From positions 10,411 through 74,410 of the forward strand of contig JBBDNT010000227.1 of the NCBI GenBank assembly GCA_040877445.1: a stretch of DNA of 64,000 nucleotides. The letters run 5' to 3'. The notes beneath the pieces were generated by a model that did not search any database, had not been told where the DNA came from, and was given only the letters and a program-made list of their open reading frames with translations. The DNA is from JBBDNT01 sp040877445. GTDB taxonomy: Bacteria; Planctomycetota; Planctomycetia; Planctomycetales; Planctomycetaceae. Shown piece by piece: positions 1 through 7,304 of this stretch. How positions within the stretch are numbered: position 1 is the stretch's first letter; every line of letters starts with the position of its first letter. The translations under genes and the position numbers were made by a program.

Positions 1-1539
1 GACCTGGCTCAGCAGCGACTTTCGCGCGGTCGAGGCGGTCTTCGCGATCTTGTCCGCCTGCCGCTTGATCGTCTCGACGGCGGTCTCGATCTCCTCGAAC
101 GAGTTGGCCCGCTTTTCGATTTCGAGGATCGCCCGGTCGATCTCGGTGAAGTCCACCTGGACGGCTTCGTCGTGCTTGTGGGTCCGCACGCACAAGGCCC
201 GGGCCAGCGAGAGGGCCGCGTGCAGGAACACATCGCTGGCAGTGTCCTCCGCGTCCCAGACGACGAACACGTCGTGCCCGAAGCGGGCGAGCGGCTCCAG
301 TCCCGCGGGGGCGCATTTCGACGAATACACGAACAGCCCCACCTGCGCGTCGCGGTTCTTGCGGGCTTCCTCGATTTCGGCGCGGGCCTCGGGAAGCGCG
401 TAGCCCGCCTTCTCTTTCGCTTCGATCACGAACTTCGCTCCCGGCGCGGCGCTCTCCGGGCCGAGTTCGATCACGCAGTCTCCCTTCTTGCAGTTGCGGA
501 TCAGGCCGGTCGTGTTCCCGGTGGAAGTCGGCACGTCTCCCTGCCTCTGCGCCTGCTGCTGGATGCACTCGAAAACGGCCGTTTCGAAATCGTGGCCGTG
601 GAGCGTGGTGCGGGCGGCCTCCTTCCGCTGCATGCGCATCTCGGCGAGGGCCGTCTTCACCTGCTCCTGGAAGTCGCGGTTCGTCTTGCGGTCGCCTTCC
701 ATGAGTTCGAGGAGTTGCTTGCGCAGCCGGGCGAGGGCCGAGCGATCGTCGTCGAGCGAGAATTCGCTGGTGATCGTCTGCTGGGCGTCGCGAACGTTCC
801 GCACGAGCCGGCTGAGCGCGGAGTCGTCGTCGTCGAGCGAGAACTGCCGGACCGCCTCGTCGATCTTCTCATGAAGCTGCTTCGTCAATCCGTCCTGCGA
901 CGTGCTCAACTCGGCGATGAATCGGGCCAGCGCCCCTTCCTTGTTGTCGAGCGAGAACTGCCGCAACACGTGCTCGCGCTGGCCGTCCAATTGCGCCTCG
1001 ACCGTCTGGCGAAGCGACGCGAGGAGACCATCGGACTGGTCCGGCCGCAAGAGGCGCATCAGCGGGCTGTCGTTGCCGAAGTGCGCCGCGAGGGTCCGGC
1101 ACAGTTCGGAATCTTCGACGCCGATCTGCCGGCGGATGACCGCTTCGAGTTCGCCGTCCTTGCGGACCAGCCGTTCGATCCGCTCGTGGAACCGGCCATC
1201 GGTGGGGTCGAAGTATTCCCCCAGCGAACCGGCGACGCGGTCGTGGAGGTGCCGCGAGTGCTCGTCGAACCGCGATTGCAGCGTTTCGAGCAGGCGATCG
1301 CTTTCGCGGCGAACGACGTCGGCGTCGATGCGGCCGCGCGCCTGCCGCAGCGCGAGCACGCCGATCCGCAGCGCGGTGAGGGCGAACCGCTCGCGTTCGT
1401 CTCCTTCGGCGTGAGAGACGAGTTCGGCGACCGTCTCGGGATCCTGGACGTTGAGTTCGAGCAGGAGGGCGTAGGGAAGATCGCCGTCGTCGTGGAGTTC
1501 GGCATCGAGGTTCGCATCCAGCCGTCCGTTGTTCGCCAT
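1..1539 (-). CDS. Coiled-coil protein with nuclease-like C-terminal region (partial, 3' end outside window)
   Basis: The frame is open from an ATG at 1539, preceded by a good GGAGG, down to base 1 with no stop, so at least 513 residues exist and the C-terminus is missing. The first 300 residues are mostly charged helix. Three spaced repeats carry the motif FSLD followed by an acidic stretch and ALxRL (roughly residues 212-300). After these comes a region with GNTTGLIRNCKKGDCVIEL and FVIEAKEK; the VIELG...IEAK pattern resembles the acidic-acidic-Lys core of PD-(D/E)XK nucleases. I recall similar unnamed proteins in other high-GC bacteria but know no function. A role in DNA metabolism, loosely RmuC-like in architecture, is inference. 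The gene stands alone, divergent from the downstream agmatinase gene. Confidence 0.75.
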   Translation of the reverse strand, partial: MANNGRLDANLDAELHDDGDLPYALLLELNVQDPETVAELVSHAEGDERERFALTALRIGVLALRQARGRIDADVVRRESDRLLETLQSRFDEHSRHLHDRVAGSLGEYFDPTDGRFHERIERLVRKDGELEAVIRRQIGVEDSELCRTLAAHFGNDSPLMRLLRPDQSDGLLASLRQTVEAQLDGQREHVLRQFSLDNKEGALARFIAELSTSQDGLTKQLHEKIDEAVRQFSLDDDDSALSRLVRNVRDAQQTITSEFSLDDDRSALARLRKQLLELMEGDRKTNRDFQEQVKTALAEMRMQRKEAARTTLHGHDFETAVFECIQQQAQRQGDVPTSTGNTTGLIRNCKKGDCVIELGPESAAPGAKFVIEAKEKAGYALPEARAEIEEARKNRDAQVGLFVYSSKCAPAGLEPLARFGHDVFVVWDAEDTASDVFLHAALSLARALCVRTHKHDEAVQVDFTEIDRAILEIEKRANSFEEIETAVETIKRQADKIAKTASTARKSLLSQV

Positions 1540-1636
1540 GGTTCCCTCCTGCGATTTCGGGGCCGCGGTTGATGATGTCAACGGTCGCGAGTATAGCATT
1601 TGCGTACAGCAACAGCCAACGCGCAGTGGTTTCGGG

Positions 1637-1703
1637 GAAGGAGCCGCGCACGAAGTAAGCGGTGGGCCGCGCGATGGCCGCTTACTTCGTGCGCGGCTCC
1701 TTT
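1637..1703. repeat. Palindromic repeat family A, copy 1
   Basis: Two arms of about 25 bases (GGAGCCGCGCACGAAGTAAG and its complement) are separated by about 15 bases. It lies between the divergent gene ending the left edge and the agmatinase gene. A second copy with a different loop is at 9213-9273. The arms are nearly perfect, so the transcript would fold into a long stem. Confidence 0.85.
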
Positions 1704-1745
1704 CCAACGCTTCAGCGCCGCGTCTCCAATCGCTACACTCTCGCC

Positions 1746-2672
1746 ATGAACGACGACGCTCCCCAGACGTTTCTCGGCGTGCCCGCATCGCCAGCGGCCG
1801 AGGCCGACGTGCTGTTGTTGCCGCTTCCGTTCGAGGGAACCGTCTCCTACGGGGGCGGCACGGCGGACGGACCGGCGGCGGTCTGGGAGGCGTCGACCCA
1901 GATCGAACTGTGGGACGAGGAACTGGACTTCGATCTCGACGGGCTGAAGTATTTTTCCGACCAGCCGCTGACCGCCCACGCCGGCGAATCCCCCGGGGAC
2001 TATCTCGCCCGCGTTCGCGCCGCCGCGGCGGAACTGCATCGGCATCGAAAACTGGTCATCGGCGTCGGCGGGGAGCACAGCCTCACGGCGCCGCTGGTCG
2101 AAGCGGCGGCGCAATTCGGTTCGCCGGCGAGCATCGATCGGCAACCCCTCTCCGGCGTCACCGTGGTGCAGTTCGACGCCCATTCCGATCTGCGCGACGA
2201 GTTGGACGGCCATCGCGAATCGCACGCCAGCGTCATGCGGCGCGTCGTCGAGCAAGGGGCGCGGGTGATCGCGATCGGCATTCGCTCCGCCGAGCGCGAG
2301 GAATTCGAGTACGGCCGCGCATCGGGACTGGTCACGACTTATTTCGCACAAGAGCTGGCCGAGGATTCGGATCGCGATCGCGCCCTGTGCGACGAACTGG
2401 CGGGACTCGCGGGGAACGTGTATCTCACGATCGACATCGACGGACTCGACGCGCCGCTGTGTCCCGCCACCGGCACCCCGCAACCGGGAGGACTCGGCTG
2501 GTGGCAGACGCTCCGCTATCTACGGGCGCTGTTGCGAACCGATGCGGCGAAGCGGCGGTTGATCGGTTGCGATCTCGTCGAAACGGTCCCGATGCCGGGC
2601 ACGCGGATCAACGAGTTCACCGCCGCGAAACTGCTGGCGAAGGTGATCGCGTATCACCTCGCGACGGTTTGA
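1746..2672 (+). CDS. speB: Agmatinase/arginase-family ureohydrolase
   Basis: The 308-residue protein has the family's binuclear manganese motifs: GGEHSLT (the usual GGDHS with Glu for Asp), FDAHSD, SHASVMRR and DIDGLDAPLCPATGTP followed by PGGL. The family hydrolyses a guanidino group to release urea; agmatinase converts agmatine to putrescine. The start is the ATG at 1746, because upstream in-frame sequence is repeat family A. The D-IDGLDA motif replaces the common DVDALDP, so the exact substrate (agmatine, guanidinobutyrate, arginine or formiminoglutamate) cannot be fixed from sequence. No polyamine gene is adjacent. Confidence 0.8.
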   Translation: MNDDAPQTFLGVPASPAAEADVLLLPLPFEGTVSYGGGTADGPAAVWEASTQIELWDEELDFDLDGLKYFSDQPLTAHAGESPGDYLARVRAAAAELHRHRKLVIGVGGEHSLTAPLVEAAAQFGSPASIDRQPLSGVTVVQFDAHSDLRDELDGHRESHASVMRRVVEQGARVIAIGIRSAEREEFEYGRASGLVTTYFAQELAEDSDRDRALCDELAGLAGNVYLTIDIDGLDAPLCPATGTPQPGGLGWWQTLRYLRALLRTDAAKRRLIGCDLVETVPMPGTRINEFTAAKLLAKVIAYHLATV

Positions 2673-2797
2673 CGGCAGCGGTGTGTCACGCGGCCGAGTA
2701 GCGCGACCGTCCGAGGCAGGTGGCCGATTCGCGAATCGAAACGGCCAGGGGCTTAGGCAGCGGAGGGAATTTGATCCACCGCGGCGCGAGTCGTAGA

Positions 2798-2930
2798 GGG
2801 GTGGCTGGGGTCGAAGCGAAGCGCAGCCCCCAGCAATGCGCCGACACACTCACATCCACTGGGGGCGATCTGCCGATGCGGGTCGACGAGCGTGGACGCC
2901 GTCCCCCGGCAGATCGACCCCAGCCACCCC
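2798..2930. repeat. Inverted repeat element (GGGGTGGCTGGGGTCGA arms)
   Basis: The gap 2673-2958 holds no gene. It contains arms GGGGTGGCTGGGGTCGA and its complement about 95 bases apart, with a G-rich interior. It sits between the convergent agmatinase and lyase genes, so it may end transcription from both sides; that role is inference. Confidence 0.7.
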
Positions 2931-2958
2931 ACCGGTAGTTCATTTCCCCGCCGCTGCC

Positions 2959-3855
2959 TTACGACCCGCCCTCTTCGCCGCCGAAGTGGCGGCGGTCGCG
3001 GGCCTCGAAGTCGGCGTAGCCGAGCAGATCGTACAGTTCCGCCCGCGTGAGCATCTCCTCGACGCAGGCCGCCTGCGTGCCGGTGCGGGCGATTTCCGCC
3101 AGCCCGCGCTCGACCGCTTTCATCGCCAGCCGCAACAGCGTGACTGGAAGCAGCACCGCCGCGTAGCCCAGTTCGTGCAGTTCACTCGCGGACAGCAGCG
3201 GGCTTTTGCCGAACTCCGTCATGTTGGCGATCAACGGAATGCCGGCAAGCGCCTGGGCGAAGCGGGCGAACTCTTCCGGGGTTTCGAGCGCTTCGGGGAA
3301 GATCATGTCGGCCCCGGCTTCGACGTAGGCCCGCGCGCGGTCGATGGCCTCGTCGAGATCGAGCACGCCCCGCGCGTCGGTCCGGGCGATGAGCACGAAC
3401 CCGGGATCGCGGCGCGCGCTCGCGGCGGCGCGGAGCTTCGCGCACATCGCCTCGGTCGAGACGAGGCTCTTGCCGCTCAGGTGGCCGCACCGCTTGGGGA
3501 GTTCCTGGTCTTCCAGATGCAGCCCCGCGAGTCCCGCCTGCTCGAACAGGCGGACCGTCCGCTCGACGGAGAGCGGTTCGCCGAAACCGGTGTCGGCGTC
3601 GGAGATGATCGGGATCTCGACCGCCCGCGCGAGGTACGCCCCCTGCTCGGCGAATTCCGTCTGCGTGAGGAGTCCCACGTCGGGAACGGCCGCCAGTCCC
3701 GACGAGAGCGCCGCCCCGGATTGATAAGCCGCTCGAAACCCCGCCCGCTCGACCATCCGCGCGGCGAGCGCGTTGAACGCGCCGGGAACGATCAGCGGCG
3801 GCTGTTCGAGTGCGGCGCGAAAGCGGGCGCCGGGAGTGGGGGAAGATCGCGTCAT
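2959..3855 (-). CDS. prpB: Isocitrate lyase/PEP mutase family enzyme, 2-methylisocitrate-lyase-like
   Basis: The 298-residue protein matches the PrpB branch of the ICL/PEPM superfamily in length and motifs: PGAFNALAARMVERAGF near the N-terminus, SDADTGFGEP for metal binding, EDQELPKRCGHLSGK carrying the catalytic Cys in KRCGH, and RTDARG. Known members cleave 2-methylisocitrate to pyruvate and succinate in the methylcitrate cycle. No prpC or prpD lies in the window, so the pathway assignment rests on the protein alone; a phosphonate or oxaloacetate-hydrolase-like activity is the main alternative. Confidence 0.82.
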   Translation of the reverse strand: MTRSSPTPGARFRAALEQPPLIVPGAFNALAARMVERAGFRAAYQSGAALSSGLAAVPDVGLLTQTEFAEQGAYLARAVEIPIISDADTGFGEPLSVERTVRLFEQAGLAGLHLEDQELPKRCGHLSGKSLVSTEAMCAKLRAAASARRDPGFVLIARTDARGVLDLDEAIDRARAYVEAGADMIFPEALETPEEFARFAQALAGIPLIANMTEFGKSPLLSASELHELGYAAVLLPVTLLRLAMKAVERGLAEIARTGTQAACVEEMLTRAELYDLLGYADFEARDRRHFGGEEGGS

Positions 3856-3925
3856 CGGCTTCCATTCATTCGCTCAGGAAGTCCTTACCGCCTCGTCCAA
3901 GTCGAAGTTATGGGTCGACCAATGG

Positions 3926-4071
3926 GCGGGTAGGACGGATTTGTAATCCGTCGTGCCCGCCGGCCGGCAAGACTCCCAGGTCGTGGACGGCGTCGCACCG
4001 GACCGTGGTGGGACGCCCGGACTTGAAAACGAAAAGGCTCTGGCGGACGGAATTCAATTCCGTCCTACGAC
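3926..4071. repeat. Bipartite palindromic repeat family C, copy 1
   Basis: The left unit is GGGTAGGACGGATTTGTAAT followed by CCGTC, itself a small palindrome. The right unit GGACGGAATTCAATTCCGTC is also palindromic and ends in CTAC, so the outer ends TAGGACGG and CCGTCCTA are inverted. The same two-part arrangement recurs at 10111-10251 and about 54029-54343. The gap 3856-4124 has no gene. Confidence 0.85.
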
Positions 4072-4124
4072 ACGGTGCACGTCGGTCTCCAGTTCGACAA
4101 GCCGCACCCGCCGGCTCCCCCCAC

Positions 4125-4838
4125 TTACGTGGGAGGCTCGCTGTTCGTTGCGTTGGAATGCGCGCCGGTCGGTTCGCTGCGCAGGTGCTGTACCCACGCG
4201 GGCGGGAAATTCGCGAACACCCAGCTTCGGCGGAACCGGTGCCGGGCGAGATAGTCGTTGAGCATCTCGTCGAGTTCGACGATCCGCGTGCGCTCGTCGC
4301 CGTTCGACAGTCGCCGCCGGATCGGCCGCACGTACATGTATTCGAAGTACGACAGCGTCCCCTCCGGCGCGAGCAGCCGGAAGAACGAATCGAAGATCGT
4401 CCGCACCAGATCGGGCGGGAAATTATTCAACGGCAACCCGGAGATGATGTAGTCGTACGGCGCCTCCGACTCGAATTCCTGCAGCGGGCAGCAGTGAATG
4501 CGCACGCGGTCCGCCTTTTCGCGGTGGTCCTTCCGCGTGCGGAAACGGTGTTTGAGGATCGCGGCGAAGCGGCGGTTGATCTCGACCAGATCGAGCGTGT
4601 CCTCCGGGCCGAGCGCGCGCACGATTCGCCGCGTGACCGGTCCGGTTCCGGGGCCGACTTCGAGAATTCGCGCGGGCCGCTCGCGGCGGCGCATCGGTCC
4701 GGTGAGCGCCCCGGCCAGAAACCGGCTGCTGGGCGCAACCGCCCCGGTCGTCTGAAACCGCTCGCGAAACTGGCGGAAGAACTCGACGTAATCGCGCACG
4801 CGCAGCTCGGTGATTCGGAAAACAGGTATTCGACGCAA
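4125..4838 (-). CDS. Class I SAM-dependent methyltransferase, phospholipid N-methyltransferase-like
   Basis: The SAM-binding fold is clear: ILEVGPGTGPVTRRIV (motif I), LDLVEINRRFA (acidic ribose-binding end) and YDYIISGLPLNNFP (motif IV). GAVAPSSRFLA before motif I is typical of PmtA/KsgA-like phospholipid methyltransferases, which methylate phosphatidylethanolamine; the substrate is inference. The longest frame starts at a TTG (4838) directly abutting a tract of CGCAAAG repeats, so the real start may be the GTG near 4799. The C-terminus runs into a CTCCCCCCAC...GGGAGGCTCGC repeat and ends SEPPT, a tail nearly shared with the hydrolase at 51371-52351. Confidence 0.75.
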   Translation of the reverse strand: MRRIPVFRITELRVRDYVEFFRQFRERFQTTGAVAPSSRFLAGALTGPMRRRERPARILEVGPGTGPVTRRIVRALGPEDTLDLVEINRRFAAILKHRFRTRKDHREKADRVRIHCCPLQEFESEAPYDYIISGLPLNNFPPDLVRTIFDSFFRLLAPEGTLSYFEYMYVRPIRRRLSNGDERTRIVELDEMLNDYLARHRFRRSWVFANFPPAWVQHLRSEPTGAHSNATNSEPPT

Positions 4839-5100
4839 AGGCGCAAAGACGCAAAGGAACGCAAAGAGTTCGAAGTGCCGCGCCGCGATTCCGAGGCAAT
4901 GAAACCGTACCAGCGACGATTAGCGAGAATCAGTGTTCCGTACTCTGCGGTTGGTCCGATCGAGCCATTCGGGCACGAACACTGATCTCCAATGGTCGAA
5001 CCCGATCGCCTCGCGCGTCATCATAACTCGCGAGGCAATCTCAGTCGATCACCGGCCCTTTGCGTTTCTTTGCGCCCTTTGCGACTTTGCGTCGAAAGAA
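4836..5100. repeat. Repeat-rich gap with inverted CGCAAAG tracts
   Basis: No gene is present between 4839 and 5112. GACGCAAAGGCGCAAAGACG lies at the left edge, and its approximate complement (CTTTGCGTTTCTTTGCGCCC) lies at 5058-5100. Between them are fragments of the AACACTGATC-type repeat found at 49852 and 57281. Related CGCAAAG tracts occur near 50150 and 57205. Confidence 0.7.
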
Positions 5101-5112
5101 AGCTGCCGGGTT

Positions 5113-6063
5113 TCACCCGCCGGCCGCAAGACGCTCGGCCGCTCCGCGGCGCAGTTGTTCGATGATATCGCGCCCGACCAGATCGTTCCATGCCGTCATC
5201 AGCCGGGAGAACACCGGCCCCGGCCGGCCGGCGCCGATCGGTTCGCCATCCAGCCGGGTCGCCGGCAGCAGGCAGTACGGCGTCGATGACAAGAACGCCT
5301 CTTCGGCCGCGCGCACGTGGGCCGGAAAGAGCGTGACCGCGTGGAACGGAATTCCCTCGCGCGCGGCCAGTTCGCGGACGACCGCGCGGCTCACTCCGCC
5401 GAGGACCGCGGCGTCGCGGGGGGTGCGGATTTCGCCCCCCGTCACGATGAAGAAGTTGGCGGCGCTCGTCTCGGTGACCGCCCCGGCATGATCGAGCAGC
5501 AGCGCCTGCGCCTGCGGATCGACCGCGCGGGCCTCGCGGTCGGCGAGGCGCCAGTGCATCCGGCTGCGGATCTTGATCCGCGGGTCGATGCAGTCCGCCG
5601 GGATTTGCCGGACGGAGGGAATCACCAAGTGCTGCCCCGTGTCGAGCTTGTCCGCCCACAGTTCGAACGGCAGCGGGAAGGTGTGCACGCAGACGGTCGG
5701 CCGCGACTCGGCCATCCCCGCCGCCCCGACGTAGGTGCGATTCAGCCCCGGCGTGACGAACAGCACGACGCCGAGATCGTGCGTTGGGGGAATCAGCGAA
5801 AAATTCCGGCCGACGACTTCGCCGACGATCGCGGTCAATTCATCGCGCGACTGCGGAATGGAAAAGCCGACCGCCTCGAGCGAGCGGAACAGCCGATCGA
5901 GGTGCGCCTCGATCCGAAACGGCACACCGGCGAACGTGCGGACCATCTCGGTGACGCCGGCCCCCTGCACGAGGCCGAGATCGAAGACCGACACCTTCGC
6001 CCGCGAGAGCGGCACGAGTTCGCCATCGAGAAAGGCGATCGGTTCGGAAGCGGAGGAAGGCAC
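5113..6063 (-). CDS. PLP-dependent class IV aminotransferase (branched-chain or D-amino acid type)
   Basis: The 316-residue protein has the fold-type IV PLP signatures: FDLGLVQGAGVTEMVRTF near residue 27, KIRSRMHW with the presumed PLP lysine near residue 163, and ETSAANFFIV near residue 200. LLLDHAGAVTETSAANFF is characteristic of IlvE, Dat or 4-amino-4-deoxychorismate lyase (PabC) members. Length fits IlvE or Dat. Which substrate is used cannot be decided from these motifs. It stands just downstream of the decayed toxin gene, with a repeat-rich gap after it. Confidence 0.8.
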   Translation of the reverse strand: MPSSASEPIAFLDGELVPLSRAKVSVFDLGLVQGAGVTEMVRTFAGVPFRIEAHLDRLFRSLEAVGFSIPQSRDELTAIVGEVVGRNFSLIPPTHDLGVVLFVTPGLNRTYVGAAGMAESRPTVCVHTFPLPFELWADKLDTGQHLVIPSVRQIPADCIDPRIKIRSRMHWRLADREARAVDPQAQALLLDHAGAVTETSAANFFIVTGGEIRTPRDAAVLGGVSRAVVRELAAREGIPFHAVTLFPAHVRAAEEAFLSSTPYCLLPATRLDGEPIGAGRPGPVFSRLMTAWNDLVGRDIIEQLRRGAAERLAAGG

Positions 6064-6076
6064 GTGGGAGTCTTCG

Positions 6077-6220
6077 TTACGACTGAAATTCGTCCGCGAT
6101 CATTCGTGTCAACGCATCGCGAACCCGCCCGCGGTCGGTCGTGCCGATTCTGCCGAGTTTCCTCGCGACCAATCGCACGAGCACGACATCGCCTGGTTCA
6201 CAGTCGATCGTAGACGGCAT
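6077..6220 (-). pseudogene. Internally deleted MazF/PemK-type toxin remnant
   Basis: This 47-residue frame overlaps the antitoxin stop by 23 bases, as toxins often do. It begins MPSTIDCEPGDVVLVRL, like the start of PemK/MazF toxins (EPGDVVLVPF), then passes directly into VARKLGRIGTTDRGRVRDAL, which resembles the last 25 residues of the same family (LVRRKLGRL...V..AL). The intervening 55-60 residues that hold the catalytic region are absent. The simplest reading is an in-frame internal deletion that killed the toxin. It could still make a small peptide. The family match is from memory, not a search. Confidence 0.6.
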
Positions 6221-6407
6221 CCTCTTCGTTCTCCCAAACGTCGGCCAGGCGTTGCTCCTGAAGACGATTCCAGAACTCGCGATCCGCCTCATCGACTGAT
6301 TGCAGGGCGCCCTCGAAGACGACGAGCACCTCACCGGCGGGCGTGCCGCGCAGTTCCTCGGGAAGAACGATCTTCTCGCCGTCGAAATGGGCCTTGATGG
6401 CGATCAT
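6198..6407 (-). CDS. Antitoxin-like protein (DUF104/AF2212 type)
   Basis: The 69-residue protein MIAIKAHFDGEKIVLPEEL... has the short beta-rich N-terminal domain seen in AF2212/DUF104-type antitoxins and other AbrB-like small proteins, followed by an acidic helix (SVDEADREFWNRLQEQRLAD). It overlaps the start of the downstream toxin remnant, which supports a type II toxin-antitoxin origin. Since the toxin appears deleted, it may be an orphan antitoxin. The start ATG at 6407 follows GGGAACCCC with only a weak ribosome site. Confidence 0.65.
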   Translation of the reverse strand: MIAIKAHFDGEKIVLPEELRGTPAGEVLVVFEGALQSVDEADREFWNRLQEQRLADVWENEEDAVYDRL

Positions 6408-6619
6408 GGGGGGGTTCCGGGAATCGGTTCGAGAACCGTCGAGCGGTCGTCCGGAATTCTATCACGTCCGTCGCGGTCCTTGCACGCGATCGACACGATC
6501 TCGACGTTTCCCGCTCAAGTCTTGCTCGCGGAATGCCGATGCATCGCGGTAGCCGGTGCGGCGGGGCGGTCTCGTTCCGCGCCGGGTGCGGGCCGTGTCG
6601 ATCACGAGGTGACGGCTGA

Positions 6620-7138
6620 ATGGCGGAGCAACGGACGCAAGACCGGTTCCGGCTGGGGTTTCTCACCGCCGTGCGGATCGGGGCGGGAGGGCACGTCGGC
6701 GGACTGCTGGTGACCAACCGCCAGGGCCGGCCGCTCGAGTTCCAGTGCACCACCCCCGTCCGCCCCAACCGCACGCAGGAGATTCTGTACGGCCCGACGC
6801 TGTTGCCGTTCGTGCTGGGCGAGCTGATCGGCAAGACGCTCGTCGAGCGCGTCGGCGTGAAGCCCGATCTGCTGCTGGTCGAGGGCGAGGACTTCCTCGG
6901 ACTGCGGGAGCACGTGGCGATTCCCGTCGGCTGCGTGCTGACCGATGAATCGCCCGCGGCGGAACAGGAGAAGGCGACGCTCGGCCGGCAGAGCATCCGC
7001 GTGCATCCCGACTTTACGGAGGATCGTGCGGCGGTCGGCAAGGCGGCGGAATCGGTCCCCGCGGACGCCGATCTGCTCGAACCGTTCGAACGCGTCCGCG
7101 AGGCATTGAAGGAAACGCTCACGGCGGGAGCGGCGTGA
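6620..7138 (+). CDS. Conserved hypothetical protein upstream of the SNF2 helicase
   Basis: The 172-residue soluble protein starts MAEQRTQDRFRLGFLTAVRI. The glycine-rich GAGGHVGGLLVTNRQGRPLEF followed by EFQCTTPVRPNRTQEILYG looks like a folded beta-domain. No catalytic motif is obvious. It is on the same strand as the SNF2 gene, separated by palindromic repeat B1. I recall similar genes beside SNF2 genes in other planctomycetes, but this is a memory, so a functional link is only a suggestion. Confidence 0.7.
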   Translation: MAEQRTQDRFRLGFLTAVRIGAGGHVGGLLVTNRQGRPLEFQCTTPVRPNRTQEILYGPTLLPFVLGELIGKTLVERVGVKPDLLLVEGEDFLGLREHVAIPVGCVLTDESPAAEQEKATLGRQSIRVHPDFTEDRAAVGKAAESVPADADLLEPFERVREALKETLTAGAA

Positions 7139-7146
7139 TGACGCCA

Positions 7147-7258
7147 ATGAGCCGCGGGGTTTATCCCCGCGGTTGTCATGCGGCGACCGCAACGAAAACG
7201 CGACTGATTCCTTTCGGCCAACCGTGTTCCCACCGCGGGGATAAACCCCGCGGCTCAT
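7147..7258. repeat. Double-hairpin repeat family B, copy 1
   Basis: The left hairpin CCGCGGGGTTTATCCCCGCG and the right hairpin CCGCGGGGATAAACCCCGCG are inverted relative to each other, and both are bounded by GAGCCG/CGGCTC. It starts 8 bases after a stop codon. Copy 2 (24827-24936) keeps the structure but with A-T pairs in place of G-C pairs in the stems. It may serve as a terminator or as a REP/BIME-like element. Confidence 0.88.
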
Positions 7259-7304
7259 TTTCACGACGGCGATTGATCGTGCACGAACTGCGGCCAGGAT
7301 CGCA

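Noticed and set aside
172..1572. A 466-codon plus-strand frame over the left-edge gene
   Set aside because: The minus strand has a ribosome binding site, a sensible N-terminus and conserved-looking motifs, and stays open to the edge.
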